Assembly (NCBI GenBank): GCA_020465985.1
Contig: JAANYP010003258.1
Span: forward strand, 186,001-250,000
Reading direction: 5' to 3'
DNA: 64,000 bases
Source: Centrapalus pauciflorus
Lineage: Eukaryota > Streptophyta > Magnoliopsida > Asterales > Asteraceae
In this document: positions 10,879-26,715 of the stretch, one piece after another
Position numbering within the stretch: the first letter of the stretch is position 1
Layout of the letters: each line of letters begins with the position of its first letter
Made by a program: the position numbers and the translations under genes
Notes under the pieces: model-generated
What the model was told of the DNA's origin: nothing
What the model saw: only the letters and a program-made list of their open reading frames with translations
Databases searched by the model: none

Positions 10879-12867
10879 GACTTCTCGAGGATAGCCGGGC
10901 CGTTGACGAGATTGACACGGCAGTCCGTTCCTTTCGTGTGGTCTGATGAGCAGGAGTCGGCGTTCAGAGAATTGAAGTCCCGGTTATGTCAGGCTCCAGT
11001 GTTAGCATTGCCCGAGGGTACAGAGGATTTCGTGGTCTACTGTGATGCGTCAGGTATCGGGTTGGGATGTGTTCTGATGCAGCGAGGCAATGTAATTGCG
11101 TATGCGTCGCGACAGCTGAAGACCTACGAGGAGAATCATACCGTGCACGACCTTGAGTTAGATGCGATAGTGTTCGCTCTGAAGATATGGCGTCATTATC
11201 TGTACGGTTCGCGGTTTGTAGTGTATACAGATCATAAGAGTCTTCAGTACCTGTTCAGTCAGAAGGAGCTAAATATGAGACAGCGGCGCAGCCTCGAGTT
11301 ACTGAAAGATTATGACTGCGAGATTCAGTACCATCCGGGTAGGGCCAATGTGGTGGCCGATGCGTTGAGCCGCAAGACGTGCGGCCAGACAGTGGTTTCC
11401 CGAGCAGCGAGGCTCGAGGTTACGTCGACTCTTGTGGAGAGTCTGAGGCATGCTCAGTTTGAGGGATTGCGGGCCGAGAATGTAAAAAGAGAGCGTCTTT
11501 CAGGGCAGCTTGAGATGTTGAGCAGAGATAATAGAGGTTTGTGGGCATTTCATGATCGGGTTTGGGTTCCGAGAGTCGGTAATCTGCGGCAGCTGATTTT
11601 GGATGAGTCGCACCGATCGAGGTTATCTATCCACCCCGGAAGCACCAAAATGTACAGAGATTTGTGCGAGTTCTATTGGTGGCCAGGGATGAAACGAGAC
11701 GTGGGCCGATACGTCGAGGAGTGTATGACTTGTCTGCGAGTCAAGGCCGAGCATCAGAAGCCTCACGGGCACTTGCAGCCTCTAGAGATTCCTGAGTGGA
11801 AATGGTATCATATCACGATGGATTTCATCGTCAGGCTTCCGCGCACTGTTCGAGGTAATGATATGATCTGGGTGATAGTGGATCGCTTGACGAAGAGTGC
11901 TCACTTTCTAGCGGTTCGGGGTACCATCACTATGGATCAGTTGGCTCGGTTATACATCAGCGAGATAGTTTCGAGGCACAGCGTTCCGATGTCGATTACG
12001 TCCGATAGAGATACGCGGTTTACTTCGAGGTTCTGGCAGAGCTTTCAGCGCGAGTTGGGGACTAGAGTTCAGTTGAGTACAGCATACAGACCTCAGACAG
12101 ACGGGCAGACAGAGCGGACGAATCAGACTCTCGAGGATATGCTCCGAGCTTGTGCGATCGATTTCAGTGGTAGTTGGGACGTTCACTTGCCGTTAGTCGA
12201 GTTTGCGTACAACAACAGCTACCATTTATCCATCAAGATGGCTCCATTCGAGGCACTGTATGGGCGTAAGTGTCTAACCCCGGTGTGTTGGGGCGAGGTC
12301 GGCGAGCGACCTATCAGTGGGCCCGAGTTGCTACAAGAGACGAGCGACAAAGTGGCAGTTATCCGCGAGCATATGAGAGTAGCACAGAGCCGGCAGAAGA
12401 GTTATGCCGATCGTCGTCTGACTGAGCTCGAGTTCAGTGTTGGAGACCGTGTTATGCTGAAAGTATCGCCGTGGAAGGGAGTTATCAGATTCAGACATCG
12501 AGGTAAGCTGAGTCCGCGGTACATCGGTCCGTTTGAGATCATCGCCAGAGTCCGAGATCAGGCTTATAGATTGAGACTGCCTCCCGAGTTGGCCGGAGTC
12601 CACGATACGTTCCATGTGAGTCATCTGAGGAAGTGTTTGGCCAAAGATGATCAGTTTGTGCCGTTATCCGAGATAACCGTGGATAATCACCTGAGATATG
12701 TCGAGCAGCCTGAGGCGATTACCGATCGTAAAGTGAAGAGATTGCAAAATAAAGAGATTGCGCTAGTACTCGTTCAGTGAAGGCATCATAAGGGTACTAG
12801 TGCCACCTGGGAGCCCGAGGCCGAGATGAGGAGCCGATATCCGCAGCTATTCCCGAGTCCGAGCTAG
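10879..12867 (+). pseudogene. RNase H-integrase part of the gypsy polyprotein, with a second premature stop
   Basis: Continues in the same frame after the TAG at 10876. RNase H begins near YCDAS (Asp codon at 11044). The integrase zinc domain has HPGS...CMTC (about 11630-11740), and the catalytic acidic triad is visible at 11821 (MDF), 12004 (SDRDTR) and 12112 (GQTERTN). The tail has the FHVSHLRKC motif common to chromoviruses. A TGA at 12778-12780 interrupts the frame, which resumes with 28 further codons including ATWEPEAEMRSRYP before TAG at 12865-12867. That last stretch is the expected end of the family protein, so the TGA is taken as premature. A TTG at 10903 is not a real start. Confidence 0.88.
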
Positions 12868-12888
12868 ATTCCGGGACGGAATCTTTTT

Positions 12889-12900
12889 AAGAGGAGAGGA
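12889..12900 (+). other. Polypurine tract of the gypsy element
   Basis: The purine-only run aagaggagagga lies two bases before the 3' LTR, the expected place for plus-strand priming. Confidence 0.85.
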
Positions 12901-12902
12901 TT

Positions 12903-14703
12903 TGTAACATCCCGGATTTGAGCCTGGTACGTGGATTTAATTTATTGGCTCATTTATTTTAATATTATTGCGTTGGTCCAATTAAATTCCGTTTCGTGGA
13001 TTTAACGTGTCAAAATTGAGTGATACGTGTCTCCGAGCTAACAATTAGCGGATTAATTATCTCCTTGAGATCGTGGATTTAATTGGGTTCTAATGATATA
13101 AATTGTGAAAAAGTGATATCGGGTCCGGGTTAATGGGTTCGGGACCGGATTAAAGATGGCGACGTGTATAGAAGCTGCTTCCTTTCATTCTTATCTTCAT
13201 TTCAAAAGAAAACCTAAGTGTGAAAGTGTGTGTTTGTGTAAATTCCAGTTGAAGAAATCTGCTCCCATCCTAGAATTAATTGTGAGATTGTGGAATTCAT
13301 CATCACCTTCACCCCTCTTTTTGTGTTCTTGAGACATTCAAGGTAAGAAGCTTCAAATTGGGAGTCTAATATTATATCATATGCTATGAGAATTATGTGA
13401 AGTAATTTCCTTGTGATATGAGGCTGTTGTATAGTAATTTTGTGTGTTTTTCGGCTGGAAATCGGGTATAGAAAGGAGTATTACTCCTGGTTCAGCTATG
13501 GAGTTCGAAGGGCAAGATCCTGCTGTCTGGCAAAAGCGCGGCGCGCAAATGGGAAAAGCGCGGCGCGTAAATCAGTCTGCTAGAGAATCTTGGTTTAGTT
13601 TTATAAAAGAGTTGTGGGTCGTTAATTGGTCGGATTCCTTCGGGATATTATTGAATTGAATTATTTGGGATTTTGGGTCTCGATAGGAGTTCCGAAAAAG
13701 GGTTTCGGGGATCGATTGTCCGTTTGGGAATATGTTTCGGGATTAGTTTAATTGTGATAATTGTGTTGGATTGAGTTATGTTTGATTGAATTGTGTGGCT
13801 ATCGAGTTTGTGATAACATGTGAGACCCGTGATGTGTTCAGGTGCTAGCCGATCACGTGCCGAGCCGCATTGAGAGTTCGGGTTTCGATTGCTTTCGGGT
13901 ATCGGTGAGTACTCGAGTTCTTTTACAAATCGCGCGTAGTCTTTTATGAGTCGTGTATATGTGTTGTGATATATTGTGTATGAGACCGAGCTTAGTGCGC
14001 AGGTATGATCCGTTCTACCCTATACGTGCTATATGTGTTTGAATTGCAGGTGTCCGCGATATGTGATCGCGCAGGCTGACTGTCCCTAACCAGTCACGAG
14101 TTATGAGGCTGTATATATACGGCAGTGATAATGCCAGGTCGCTCCTGTGCCTATTGAGTAGCTAACCGCTGCTGTGTGCGGCCTGTTAGCTGGGGAACGT
14201 GGTCCCCTTTTGAGCAGAGATACGTGTTATGCATCGAGTTGCATATATGTGACGAGATATGTGTGTTGTGTATGTTTTATGTGCTTACCTGCAGAGTCTA
14301 ACCCTCGCGTACTCACGAGCTGTCCAGCTTATGTTTTCGAGTCTTCTGTATGTCAGGCAGTCATACTGTGGGATCGCAGTCACAACCGCAACAGCCGAAG
14401 TAGGGATCGGAGCCGTTTAGAGTCGTGTATGCTGACTGTATTTTGATACCGAACTTTAGAGCTGTTATCCGTATTTTGTGCTTGATCAGTACTATGTTAG
14501 CTTCCAGTAATCCGTGTTTATCAGATGATTCAGTGTGTATGTGTTGTATCAGAATATGACATGATGTATGACTCCTGTGTTAAAGTTTTAAATTATCAGT
14601 GTTTTCCGCTAATCCTGTGACATGTGCATTATGAGATGATTGCGTTATTGCCACCTGTGTATTGTATTGACGTGGCATTTGTGTGAGAATTGTGGGTGTT
14701 ACA
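12903..14703 (+). repeat. 3' LTR of the Ty3/gypsy element
   Basis: Same length as the 5' LTR (1801 bp) with no net insertion or deletion. I counted about five single-base differences, for example GTTTGG/GTTTCG near the start, CGTTCGGG/CGTTTGGG in the middle, and ATATTGCC/ATAATGCC. It is followed by the TTCTA duplication. Confidence 0.95.
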
Positions 14704-14708
14704 TTCTA

Positions 14709-15535
14709 ACTTTGCTTTTCTATCTTTTTCATATGGCATTTTGTTCTCGGATGATAAACATCCTTAAGGGGAATGATTGATTACAAGTGTGTTGGTTGAT
14801 CATGGTCGTAAATCCAAGTGTTAATCACGACAACCAAAATCATGTTCGATCCAAAATTTATGTTCAATCCATGATAATTTGCTTGTAAAATTGCTTTCAT
14901 CCCTTGACAACAAGACAAGTTCCTCATGTTTCTGTTTTGCCACAATGAACCCTCAACTGTATTTATAATCAGGATTTAATTACGTTATAAAGGTGTCTAA
15001 TTAGTTTATGCTTTGTGTGGCTTCCATCATTATTGAAGCATCCATTTGGTTTGATGTATCTTCCTCGAAGCTTCATTTTAATGTACTCTTTGGTATATTG
15101 TCAACCATGTTGAGTGTTGATGTGGTTTCATTTTAATACACAATAAAATCATGACATTAAAGAATAATATTTTATTAATATATAAAACATACTTTTTTTA
15201 CATAATAATAATAATAATAATAATGATAATAATAATAAATTTCATAATAGTATTGATATATTTACTCTTTCAATATCCTAATTTTAAGTTTAACCCTTTT
15301 ATGCGTACATCATATATCTTAATAAATTATATGATTTGTTATTTGTTTATAAAAAAAGTCAAAATGAGTTAATAAAAAAATTAGAAAATTTTATTTAAAC
15401 TTATAAACGATCCTATATCATGAATATGTTATTGAATTAATTTTTAATACTAATTGATAACAAAATGATATAGTTAGATTAGGTTATTCTATGAACATAC
15501 ATTAATTTAGTACAAACATTTTATGGACTTGTCAA

Positions 15536-15540
<5 letters not shown>
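14709..15540. other. Intergenic stretch, no gene seen
   Basis: AT-rich. It holds a short interrupted (ATA)n run near 15203-15238 and otherwise nothing that I recognise. Confidence 0.5.

Positions 15541-15618
<78 letters not shown>
15541..15618. repeat. (TC)n(TA)n microsatellite, left flank of element B1
   Basis: About 15 TC units pass into about 24 TA units. The run ends exactly at the G of the terminal GATTCAGG of copy B1. Confidence 0.95.
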
Positions 15619-15620
<2 letters not shown>

Positions 15621-16036
15621 TTCAGGTTCAAAAAGGTACCTCTTGAAATCAAGTGCACCCGAAGGTACCAACCTTAAAAAACTTTTTTTAAATTTTTTTT
15701 CTCATAACCATGTTTAAATTAATGTTATACACATGATATATGAATTTCACATACATTCACACTTTCTGTGTCCTTAAAAATTATGTGAATGCTCAATGCA
15801 TATTTATGTGAATGGTCATCCATGTGAATGGTCATTTCACACAATGTGAATGGTGTGAATGACCATTCACATGATCTTTTTTTACAATTCGTAAGATTTA
15901 TGATGTTGCTCCTTTTGAAAAAAAGTCTTATAATGTTGTCTTATACATGTTTATTCAAAAAAAATATATGTGAATGATCATTCACATTAGGGTACGCTGG
16001 GTACGCTGGAATCTCATAGGTACGCTGATGAACCTG

Positions 16037-16040
<4 letters not shown>
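15619..16040. mobile_element. Family B element, copy B1, inside a (TA)n microsatellite
   Basis: Starts GATTCAGGTTCA and ends TGAACCTGATTC, an inverted pair, and is flanked on both sides by long (TA)n tracts. The interior has several ATGTGAATGGTCAT-like units in both orientations near 15780-15870 and three GGTACGCTG words at the right end. It is about 95-96% identical by eye to copy B2 at 17890. There is no coding capacity. It shares no sequence with family A although both occupy (TA)n tracts. Class is unknown: a MITE or a Helitron relative are the main options. Confidence 0.65.

Positions 16041-16116
<76 letters not shown>
16041..16116. repeat. (TA)n microsatellite, right flank of element B1
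   Basis: About 38 TA units, beginning directly after the terminal GATTC of copy B1. Confidence 0.95.
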
Positions 16117-16120
<4 letters not shown>

Positions 16121-16330
16121 GTAAAATAAATGAGAACACCTAAGTGTCAGTGTGTCACACGTCAACTTCACGTTTCACTGGAAAGATAAATACATTTTTT
16201 ATTTTTGAAATAAAATAATAGATAAATACAATATTATTTTTAAAATCTATATAAATATTAATAAACAATTAATTGTGATTTGTCATTTGTGTTTTTAGTT
16301 TCTTTAATTGTTAATTTTTTTAATTGTAGG
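16108..16330 (+). mobile_element. Helitron-like 5' portion
   Basis: The sequence following the (TA)n tract (gagaacacc, then cacgtcaacttcacgtttcac and gataaatac) parallels the 5' portions of the Helitron-like elements at 30145 and 47295. The exact TC start is lost in the microsatellite and no 3' hairpin could be assigned, so this is a partial call. Confidence 0.35.
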
Positions 16331-16541
16331 ATTAATGGATAAATTTTTCGAAAGAAAGTTAACGGAATGTGGTAATAACAACGGTCTATCTTCAAACGTT
16401 AGTAGAAACGACCAACTAAAATATCATTGTGTTGACCTGACCCGACTAAGATAATCATTTTAATTTTTGAACCGTCAACGTGACAAAAATTTGCGCAACG
16501 AGTCCCTTCAGTGGCTGGGTCCGCCACTGCATCCAATATCT

Positions 16542-16815
16542 CATGTGTCAAATCTGTGTAAGAGCCTGAATGAAGCAAGAGAGTATGTGTCTAGTTACCT
16601 TGACTTAAAGATCAACGAGAAGTTGTAATATGATGAGTCAGCATGTACAGTAGACACTCGGGTCAAGGAATTTAGAAACAAAAATATACAATGGAAACAT
16701 CAACATGGTCCTATCAAAACTTGAAAAACTATTTGAGAGATGGAAATGAGATATCGTTATTTTTTCAAATCTACTAAACTCTGAGGACGAAGTTTGGGCA
16801 TGATGGAGCCCCAGT
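16542..16815 (+). pseudogene. Remnant of the 3' end of a Ty3/gypsy pol gene, running into an LTR start
   Basis: From 16542 the translation gives HVSNLCKSLNEAREYV, then LKINEKL, a stop, and then VDTRVKEFRNKNIQWKH, followed after more stops by EMEMRYRYFFKST. These match, in order, the FHVSxLRK, LDRxVKxLRNK and EEEMRxRYPxLF blocks at the C-terminus of gypsy polyproteins. At least four stop codons interrupt it. At 16816 TGTAACACC may be the first bases of the associated LTR; its far end was not found. It is much older than the element at 6206. Confidence 0.65.
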
Positions 16816-16999
16816 TGTAACACCTATAGGCTTTAATTGTACTAGTTCCGTTTAAATTATTGTAACTAAAATTGATTAATGAAGAATTATTTAAATTTAT
16901 GAAGAATTTAAGTTTTTTGCATTCTTTTAAATTTAAGAAGAAAAACATTAAGCTAAGTTTTGAAGACCTATTGTAAAAATAAAAAACTAAAAGTAGAAT

Positions 17000-17875
17000 C
17001 GTTAATTAAGCAAAACATTGGTGATGCGAATCAATGGATGCAAAGTGTCAAATCCTTCGAACTTATTTTGATATGTGTGTAAAAGATTGAGGATGGGGTC
17101 ACTTTGCAACTTTCATCATCTCTAAGCATAAAAACTAGATATTTTATTAAATATCATGAGTTTATTATAAATTAAGATGGAGGATATAATAAAAATAGAT
17201 TTAAAATAATTTATGTCATTGAATTAATTGTGTATGGGCTCTGCCAGGTAAATGGAATTGGTATTTTTAATGCCATCCCTATCCTTTCTTGCAAAAAAAA
17301 AATAAAAATAAAAAAAGCCAAAGTCAATTACAAGTTGGATGGATACTTGTCTTTGTTATTTGTTTATTACGTTTGGTTAAATTAAAAATCGAAATGGTTA
17401 TTCGTTTTCTTCATAAAAAAATTTTAAAATTAGATTTGATTGGTCTTATTTCCATTTACATAAATACATCGCTCGAAAAAAAATTAAATGATTCATCATT
17501 TTTTATATAAAAGTTTTTGTTTGGGGAAAGCGGCAAACCAATTCGGTCTTTAATTTAACCGAAGGGAAAAAATAACCATTTAATGTAGTTTTTAATGTTT
17601 TTTATCAGTTAAAACAATTATCAATTTTGATTTTTAATTTAAGTAAACGAAAAAAAATGACAAACCAGTTTAGTTTAAATATTTGTTGCTCTGAAAACAT
17701 TACGAACCATATTGATATTAAATTTTAAGCAATTGGAAATAACACCACTAATTTAATTTTAAAAATTTTCGCTCAGAAAAAACACGAACTTTGATTTTTT
17801 AGTTTAACTTCACATTTTAATATTTTTTGAACGGATAAAACAACAAACCAATTAGATTTTCAATTTAACAAAAGA
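17000..17875. other. Intergenic, degenerate repeated motif
   Basis: No gene. Words of the form ACAAACCAATT...TTTAATTTAAC recur at about 17534, 17661 and 17849, suggesting a decayed tandem repeat with a period of more than 100 bp. Copy B2 and A3 are inserted at its end. Confidence 0.4.
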
Positions 17876-17889
17876 ATATATATATATAT

Positions 17890-18304
17890 TCAGGTTCAAA
17901 AAGGTACCTCTCGAAATCAAGTGCACCCGAAGGTACCAACCTTAAAAAACTTTTTTTTAATTTTTTTTTTCATAACCATGTTTAAATTAATGTTATACAC
18001 ATGATATATGAATTTCACATATATTCACACTTTCTATGTCCTTAAAACTTATGTGAATGGTCAATGCATATTTATGTGAATGGTCATTCATGTGAATGGT
18101 CATTTCACACAATGTGAATGGTGTGAATGATCATTCACATGATCTTTTCTTATCATTCACAAGAATTATGATGTTGCTCCTTTTGAAAAAAAGTCTTATA
18201 ATGTTGTCTTATACATGTCTGTTCAAAAAAAATATATGTGAATGATCATTCACATTAGGGTACGCTGGGTACGCTGGAATCTCATAGGTACGCTGATGAA
18301 CCTG

Positions 18305-18306
<2 letters not shown>
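17890..18306. mobile_element. Family B element, copy B2, between (TA)n tracts
   Basis: Starts ATTCAGGTTCA after a short (TA)n run and ends GAACCTGATT, running straight into (TA)n at 18307. The body matches copy B1 throughout, including the GTGAATG repeats and the three GGTACGCTG words. The right (TA)n tract is shared with the family A copy A3, so two unrelated elements occupy one microsatellite. Confidence 0.65.

Positions 18307-18349
<43 letters not shown>
18307..18349. repeat. (TA)n microsatellite between B2 and A3
   Basis: About 21 TA units separate the terminus of family B copy B2 from that of family A copy A3. Confidence 0.95.
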
Positions 18350-18351
<2 letters not shown>

Positions 18352-18566
18352 GAGGGGGTTCAATGGAGAACCTCCATGCATCGAAGAACGTTGAAGAACC
18401 TCAATGCACCACCATAAATGCATCACAATTCCCCCGTGATGCATCATTATTTCCACGTGATGCATCAAATTCCCTCGTGATGCATCGATTCCTACGTGAT
18501 GCATTTTGATGCATTGTGGTTCTCCAAGGTTCTTCGATGCATAAAGGTTCTCCATTGAACCCACCC
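18350..18566. mobile_element. Family A element, copy A3
   Basis: Starts ggagggggttcaatggagaa and ends ggttctccattgaacccacc, then TATATATA. Inside are five units of about 21 bp, each with (C/A)CGTGATGCATCA or a variant. Flanked by (TA)n on the left and by a short TATATATA on the right. Non-coding. Confidence 0.65.
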
Positions 18567-18574
18567 TATATATA

Positions 18575-20043
18575 AAATTACGCAAACGAAATAAAAACTT
18601 ATTTTTTCGAACAAAGTAAACAAAAAATATAAAATTGCAAAAGCTTCATAAAATATAAAACCAATTAAAATTTAAAAATCTATTAAAACTATGTATAACA
18701 TAAATAAAATAACGCAAAACCGATTAAAAGATACATAACAATAAAAATAATATATATATATAAAACATAATACAACTAAACCTAAAAATAATAAATAACC
18801 GTAAAAATTAATATTTTTCGGTTGTATTTATTTTCAATTAATTAGTAATATTAATATTTTTATTATATTTTTATATCTATTTAAAATAAGGAGTTGTTAA
18901 TGATTTTTAGTTAAAAGAGTCAAAAGTGAATCCAATTCAATTAAAATTAATGGATAAGTTACTAATTTAAGAGTTGATTCTTTTACTTTAAAATGATCAA
19001 ATTTTTTCTTTAAACCCGATTTTTTGGATTGTGTATTTACTTTAAATCAACTTTCATTTCTTTTGATGATATTATTGAACGTATTTTATAAAAAAAGTAA
19101 CAAATAAAATATCGTCACACCTATAACTATGTTAAAAAACTATTAAATTATCGAATAAATAGTAAGTACTAATATAAAAAAATTATGAAGTAAAATAACT
19201 ATAGAAGATTACGAGTTAAAATATTTAAAAAAATAAAATAATTTACAAAACCGGTTCGGTTTTGATTTTTCGGTTCGTTTTCGAATGGACTTCTGAACCG
19301 ATGATTTTTCCGGGTTATTTTTTTTAAGAAATTTTATTGCACCCCTGTGTTATCCCAAAAATCAAACGACACAATACCATGTCGTTTCAACCCTCCTTGA
19401 ATATAGCGCCCCGCCCCTCTGTCTAGAACACTAGACTCGTTACCCATGTGACTACATAATTACTACGCATAATAAAATATTTATAAAAATCTTTTATATA
19501 TATAAAAGTTTAAGATTAAAAAATCCAAACCTATTTTTGCGTTGTTACGATTTAGTTATCTTTTTGCTTTTTACCAATAAGATACTTAAGTTATTTATTT
19601 ATTTATTATTTTCAAAAATTTTCTTTTTTTCTGAAAAACTTTTCAAAGTAAAGAAAATAAAAATATGTTATTTTTTATAGGAAAAAACAGAGTTCAATAA
19701 AAAAACAAAACATTTCTAAAAATCAGGATGAAAATAATAGATGGAGTGATTAAATCGCTAAAAACATAAACACATATTGGTTTTATTCATATTAAACCTC
19801 ATGTATAATATACAAATGCGATTAAATAAGATGTTAAGGTTGTATTCAGTAAATGAAAAATAGTTAATTTTCAATTTCAATTTTCAGTTTATATTTCAAG
19901 AAAAAAAATAAAGGATTCTATAAAAAGTGAAAACTTGTTTAGATGATAATGTTTTAGTTTTAGGAAAAACTGAGATTGATGATTATAAAGTAATAAAAAT
20001 AGGATAGATGATTAAAACTAAGAGAGAAAGAAAATATTAAAAC
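18575..20043. other. Intergenic stretch, decayed repeats
   Basis: No gene. Around 19250-19315 a run of ACCGGTTCGGTTTTGATTTTTCGG-type words (in short pieces) looks like a terminal fragment of a hAT MITE. At 19366-19393 an inverted pair AAACGACA...TGTCGTTT flanks a short loop. A tRNA-like stretch on the minus strand (GGGTAACGAGTCTAG, about 19433) could be an old SINE head. Confidence 0.4.
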
Positions 20044-20046
20044 TAA

Positions 20047-20256
20047 GAGGGTGTCTGGTTTTGTGTTATGAGCGAGATTATTAGCTTATTACGTTACAAT
20101 AACACAAATAATTGTTTTTTTTGCGTTTAGCGTTAAACTTACCACACTTTTTCATAAATTAAAAAAAGTAGCTTATTCGTTTCATAAGTGATTATTTGGT
20201 TATTTTACAAGTTACAACGCAAATTCAAACACTTTAAAACAAATCCAAACACCCTC
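20047..20256. mobile_element. Tourist-like MITE (TAA duplication)
   Basis: Left end GAGGGTGTCTGGTTTTG and right end AATCCAAACACCCTC are inverted repeats, flanked by TAA at 20044-20046 and 20257-20259, the trinucleotide duplication of PIF/Harbinger MITEs. The 210-bp body is AT-rich and non-coding. Relatives lie at 20459 and 33371. Confidence 0.65.
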
Positions 20257-20458
20257 TAAAGATAGGGTAGGTAATAGTATTATCGTGCTAAAAACATATT
20301 AAAGTATAATAGTTGGTTAACTGTTAAATTTATAATCGGTACCGTATATAATAAAAATAAATGTATTATTGTGCTAAAAACATATTATAGAGGACGGAAG
20401 CGAAAAAAATTATGATAGTTATGAAAGTATAATAGTTGGTTAACTGTTAATGTTAAAA

Positions 20459-20828
20459 GAGTGTTTGGTTTTGCATAATGAACAAGATTATTAGCTTATT
20501 ACGATATAATAACGCAAATTATTGGTTTAAAGTGTTTGGTTGCATACATTAATAAGTGATTATTTGCGTTTAGAGTTAATCCTACCACGCTTTTTCATTA
20601 GTTAAAAAATGTAGCTTATTTGCTTAATAAGTGATTATTTGGTCATCTTACAAGTTACAACATAAATCCAAACACTTTAAAAAATGATTATTTGATAATT
20701 ATGATAGCAAACAACAGAAGCTAAACTAAACACTACATTTCCGACAACACTTTTTGTTACAACTATTATCTGATTATTAGTTTTCAAAATGCTACGACAT
20801 TTTTTCAAACGCAGATTTAAACACCATC
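20459..20828. mobile_element. Tourist-like MITE, longer relative
   Basis: Left end GAGTGTTTGGTTTTGC and right end AACGCAGATTTAAACACCATC are diverged inverted repeats. The interior shares GATTATTAGCTTATTACG and CTTTTTCAT blocks with the element at 20047. The flanks are AAA and TAA, so the duplication has decayed. Confidence 0.5.
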
Positions 20829-21213
20829 TAAATATAGTGGTTATGAAATTGATTTACCTAATAACAAAACATGCCAAACTCAATTCCATGATTATTTTAT
20901 TATAAATAATAAATATATCTAAGAATTATTTAATAGATTTTACTTCAGTTAAAAGATAAAGATTGAGAAAATAGTGTATCGTTTTAGATAGTAAACAACA
21001 ACTACAAGTAGGTAGGATATTTGGCATTATCGTCACTTCATGTGAAATTACCAAAATACCCACATTGTATACGACTTCATGCCAAGAAATTGGGGCCATT
21101 TTTGTACCTTCCCCGCTCAAGATAATTTTGGACTTTTGGTCGACAATTGGCCACCCAAGGCCTTGTTAGGTGGAGGCGTGGAGCAAGCCAAAGTATTCAA
21201 ACCTCTCTCTCTC

Positions 21214-21220
21214 TATATAA
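21214..21220 (+). promoter_or_regulatory. TATA box of the cysteine protease gene
   Basis: TATATAA after a (CT)n run, 47 bases before the chosen ATG. This spacing would give a transcription start around 21245 and a very short 5' leader. Inference from position only. Confidence 0.5.
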
Positions 21221-21260
21221 TTCTAAATCCAATTTCACGAGATTCATTTGCTCACTCGAA

Positions 21261-25609
<4,349 letters not shown>

Positions 25610-26707
25610 GAACAGAAAGGGGACGCTTTTTTATCGGATCCCCTTTATCTTTAGGGGCTGTGTAATGTTTCTGTTTTTAGACATTCTCAATCCTAGCTCG
25701 ATCTATGTTACTACATAAATATGTTTCTTGAACATACTTTCCAATTGTGATATTTGACGACGACTACCTGTGTCGTTGAACTTCACCATTATTGAGACCG
25801 ATGTGTTTCTTGAAAATAAGCTGTAATAGATTGTTGAATGTTGGTTTCATACAAATATTTACGTCGCAACTGGCTTCTAGTTGTCGTAAAAAATGTGTAT
25901 TCGTGTGATTTGTACACTAACAATATACAGCAAGCTAATGTATGCAGCATAGTTTATATATACATAATGAGAAATTTTAGTTACTAATATTTGATAGTTT
26001 TTAGTATTGATGACATAGGTTAGAATCTAATTCATTTATACGTTGGAATTTAATTTCATGAACGAATTGGAAGAAATGTCAAATTCCTATAAACAAAAAA
26101 ATTTGAAGAAAAATACATAATTTAACCCATTTCATTAGTCATGAAAAATTGTAAGCAAACTAAATTTAAATTCAAATTCCATTGAAACGCCACCTAAAGG
26201 TTTGTATTTTTACGTAAAATAAAACCACGTATTTTAATTATTAATCGAATCTTATAACAAAGCAAATTAAAAAGTTCTTAACTTAGACATTAATTTTATT
26301 TAAATTTATAAATTAATATAACGATAAATTATATCATACAGTTGAAGAAAATTGTATAGCAAACGTGATAAGTTTCTTAAATATGACTTTAATATTGTCA
26401 ACGAAACAAAGCAATCATTTTTAATAAATAAAATCAACCACTTATTAAATTATTATTCAACTTATATGTTAGCCAATTTATATATGCACGCAACAAATAT
26501 TGATGCATCAATACTTTTTATATATTTTAACTGTCAAAATCAAAAAAATAGTCTGTTTTAACGTATTAATATCATCATGATTAAAATATTTATATACTTA
26601 AATTCCAGTTACAACTATTTTACATATAAAAATCACAATTAGATGTTTTAACCAGTTTTATTAAATAAACTCCATGCCTATATAAATTATATGGTTTCTT
26701 GATGTAC
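25610..26707. other. 3' flank of the protease gene, no further gene
   Basis: Contains the 3' UTR and AT-rich intergenic DNA. A Tourist-like right end (GAAACGCCACC followed by TAA, 26185-26197) may close a short MITE beginning near 26031; I could not confirm the left end. Confidence 0.45.
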
Positions 26708-26715
26708 GTAGTATC

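Larger units (their letters stand above)
6206..14703 (+). mobile_element. Complete Ty3/gypsy LTR retrotransposon (chromovirus type)
   Basis: The element is 8498 bp long with LTRs of 1801 bp each, TG...CA ends (TGTAACATCC and GGGTGTTACA), and a perfect 5-bp target duplication TTCTA at 6201-6205 and 14704-14708. A tRNA-iMet primer site and a polypurine tract sit next to the LTRs. The domain order is gag, protease, reverse transcriptase, RNase H, integrase, with a C-terminal ATWEPE-type motif; this order and long LTRs suggest the Tekay/Del chromovirus lineage. By eye the LTRs differ at about five positions, so the insertion is recent. Two in-frame stops break the polyprotein, so this copy would need proteins supplied from elsewhere. 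Confidence 0.95.

Noticed and set aside
10903..10905. TTG as a start codon for a separate RNase H-integrase gene
   Set aside because: The frame is continuous with the upstream polyprotein across a TAG; gypsy elements make one precursor.
21147..21260. Upstream in-frame start of the protease ORF
   Set aside because: The TATA box lies at 21214 and the signal peptide starts cleanly at ATG 21261, so the upstream part is taken as promoter and leader.
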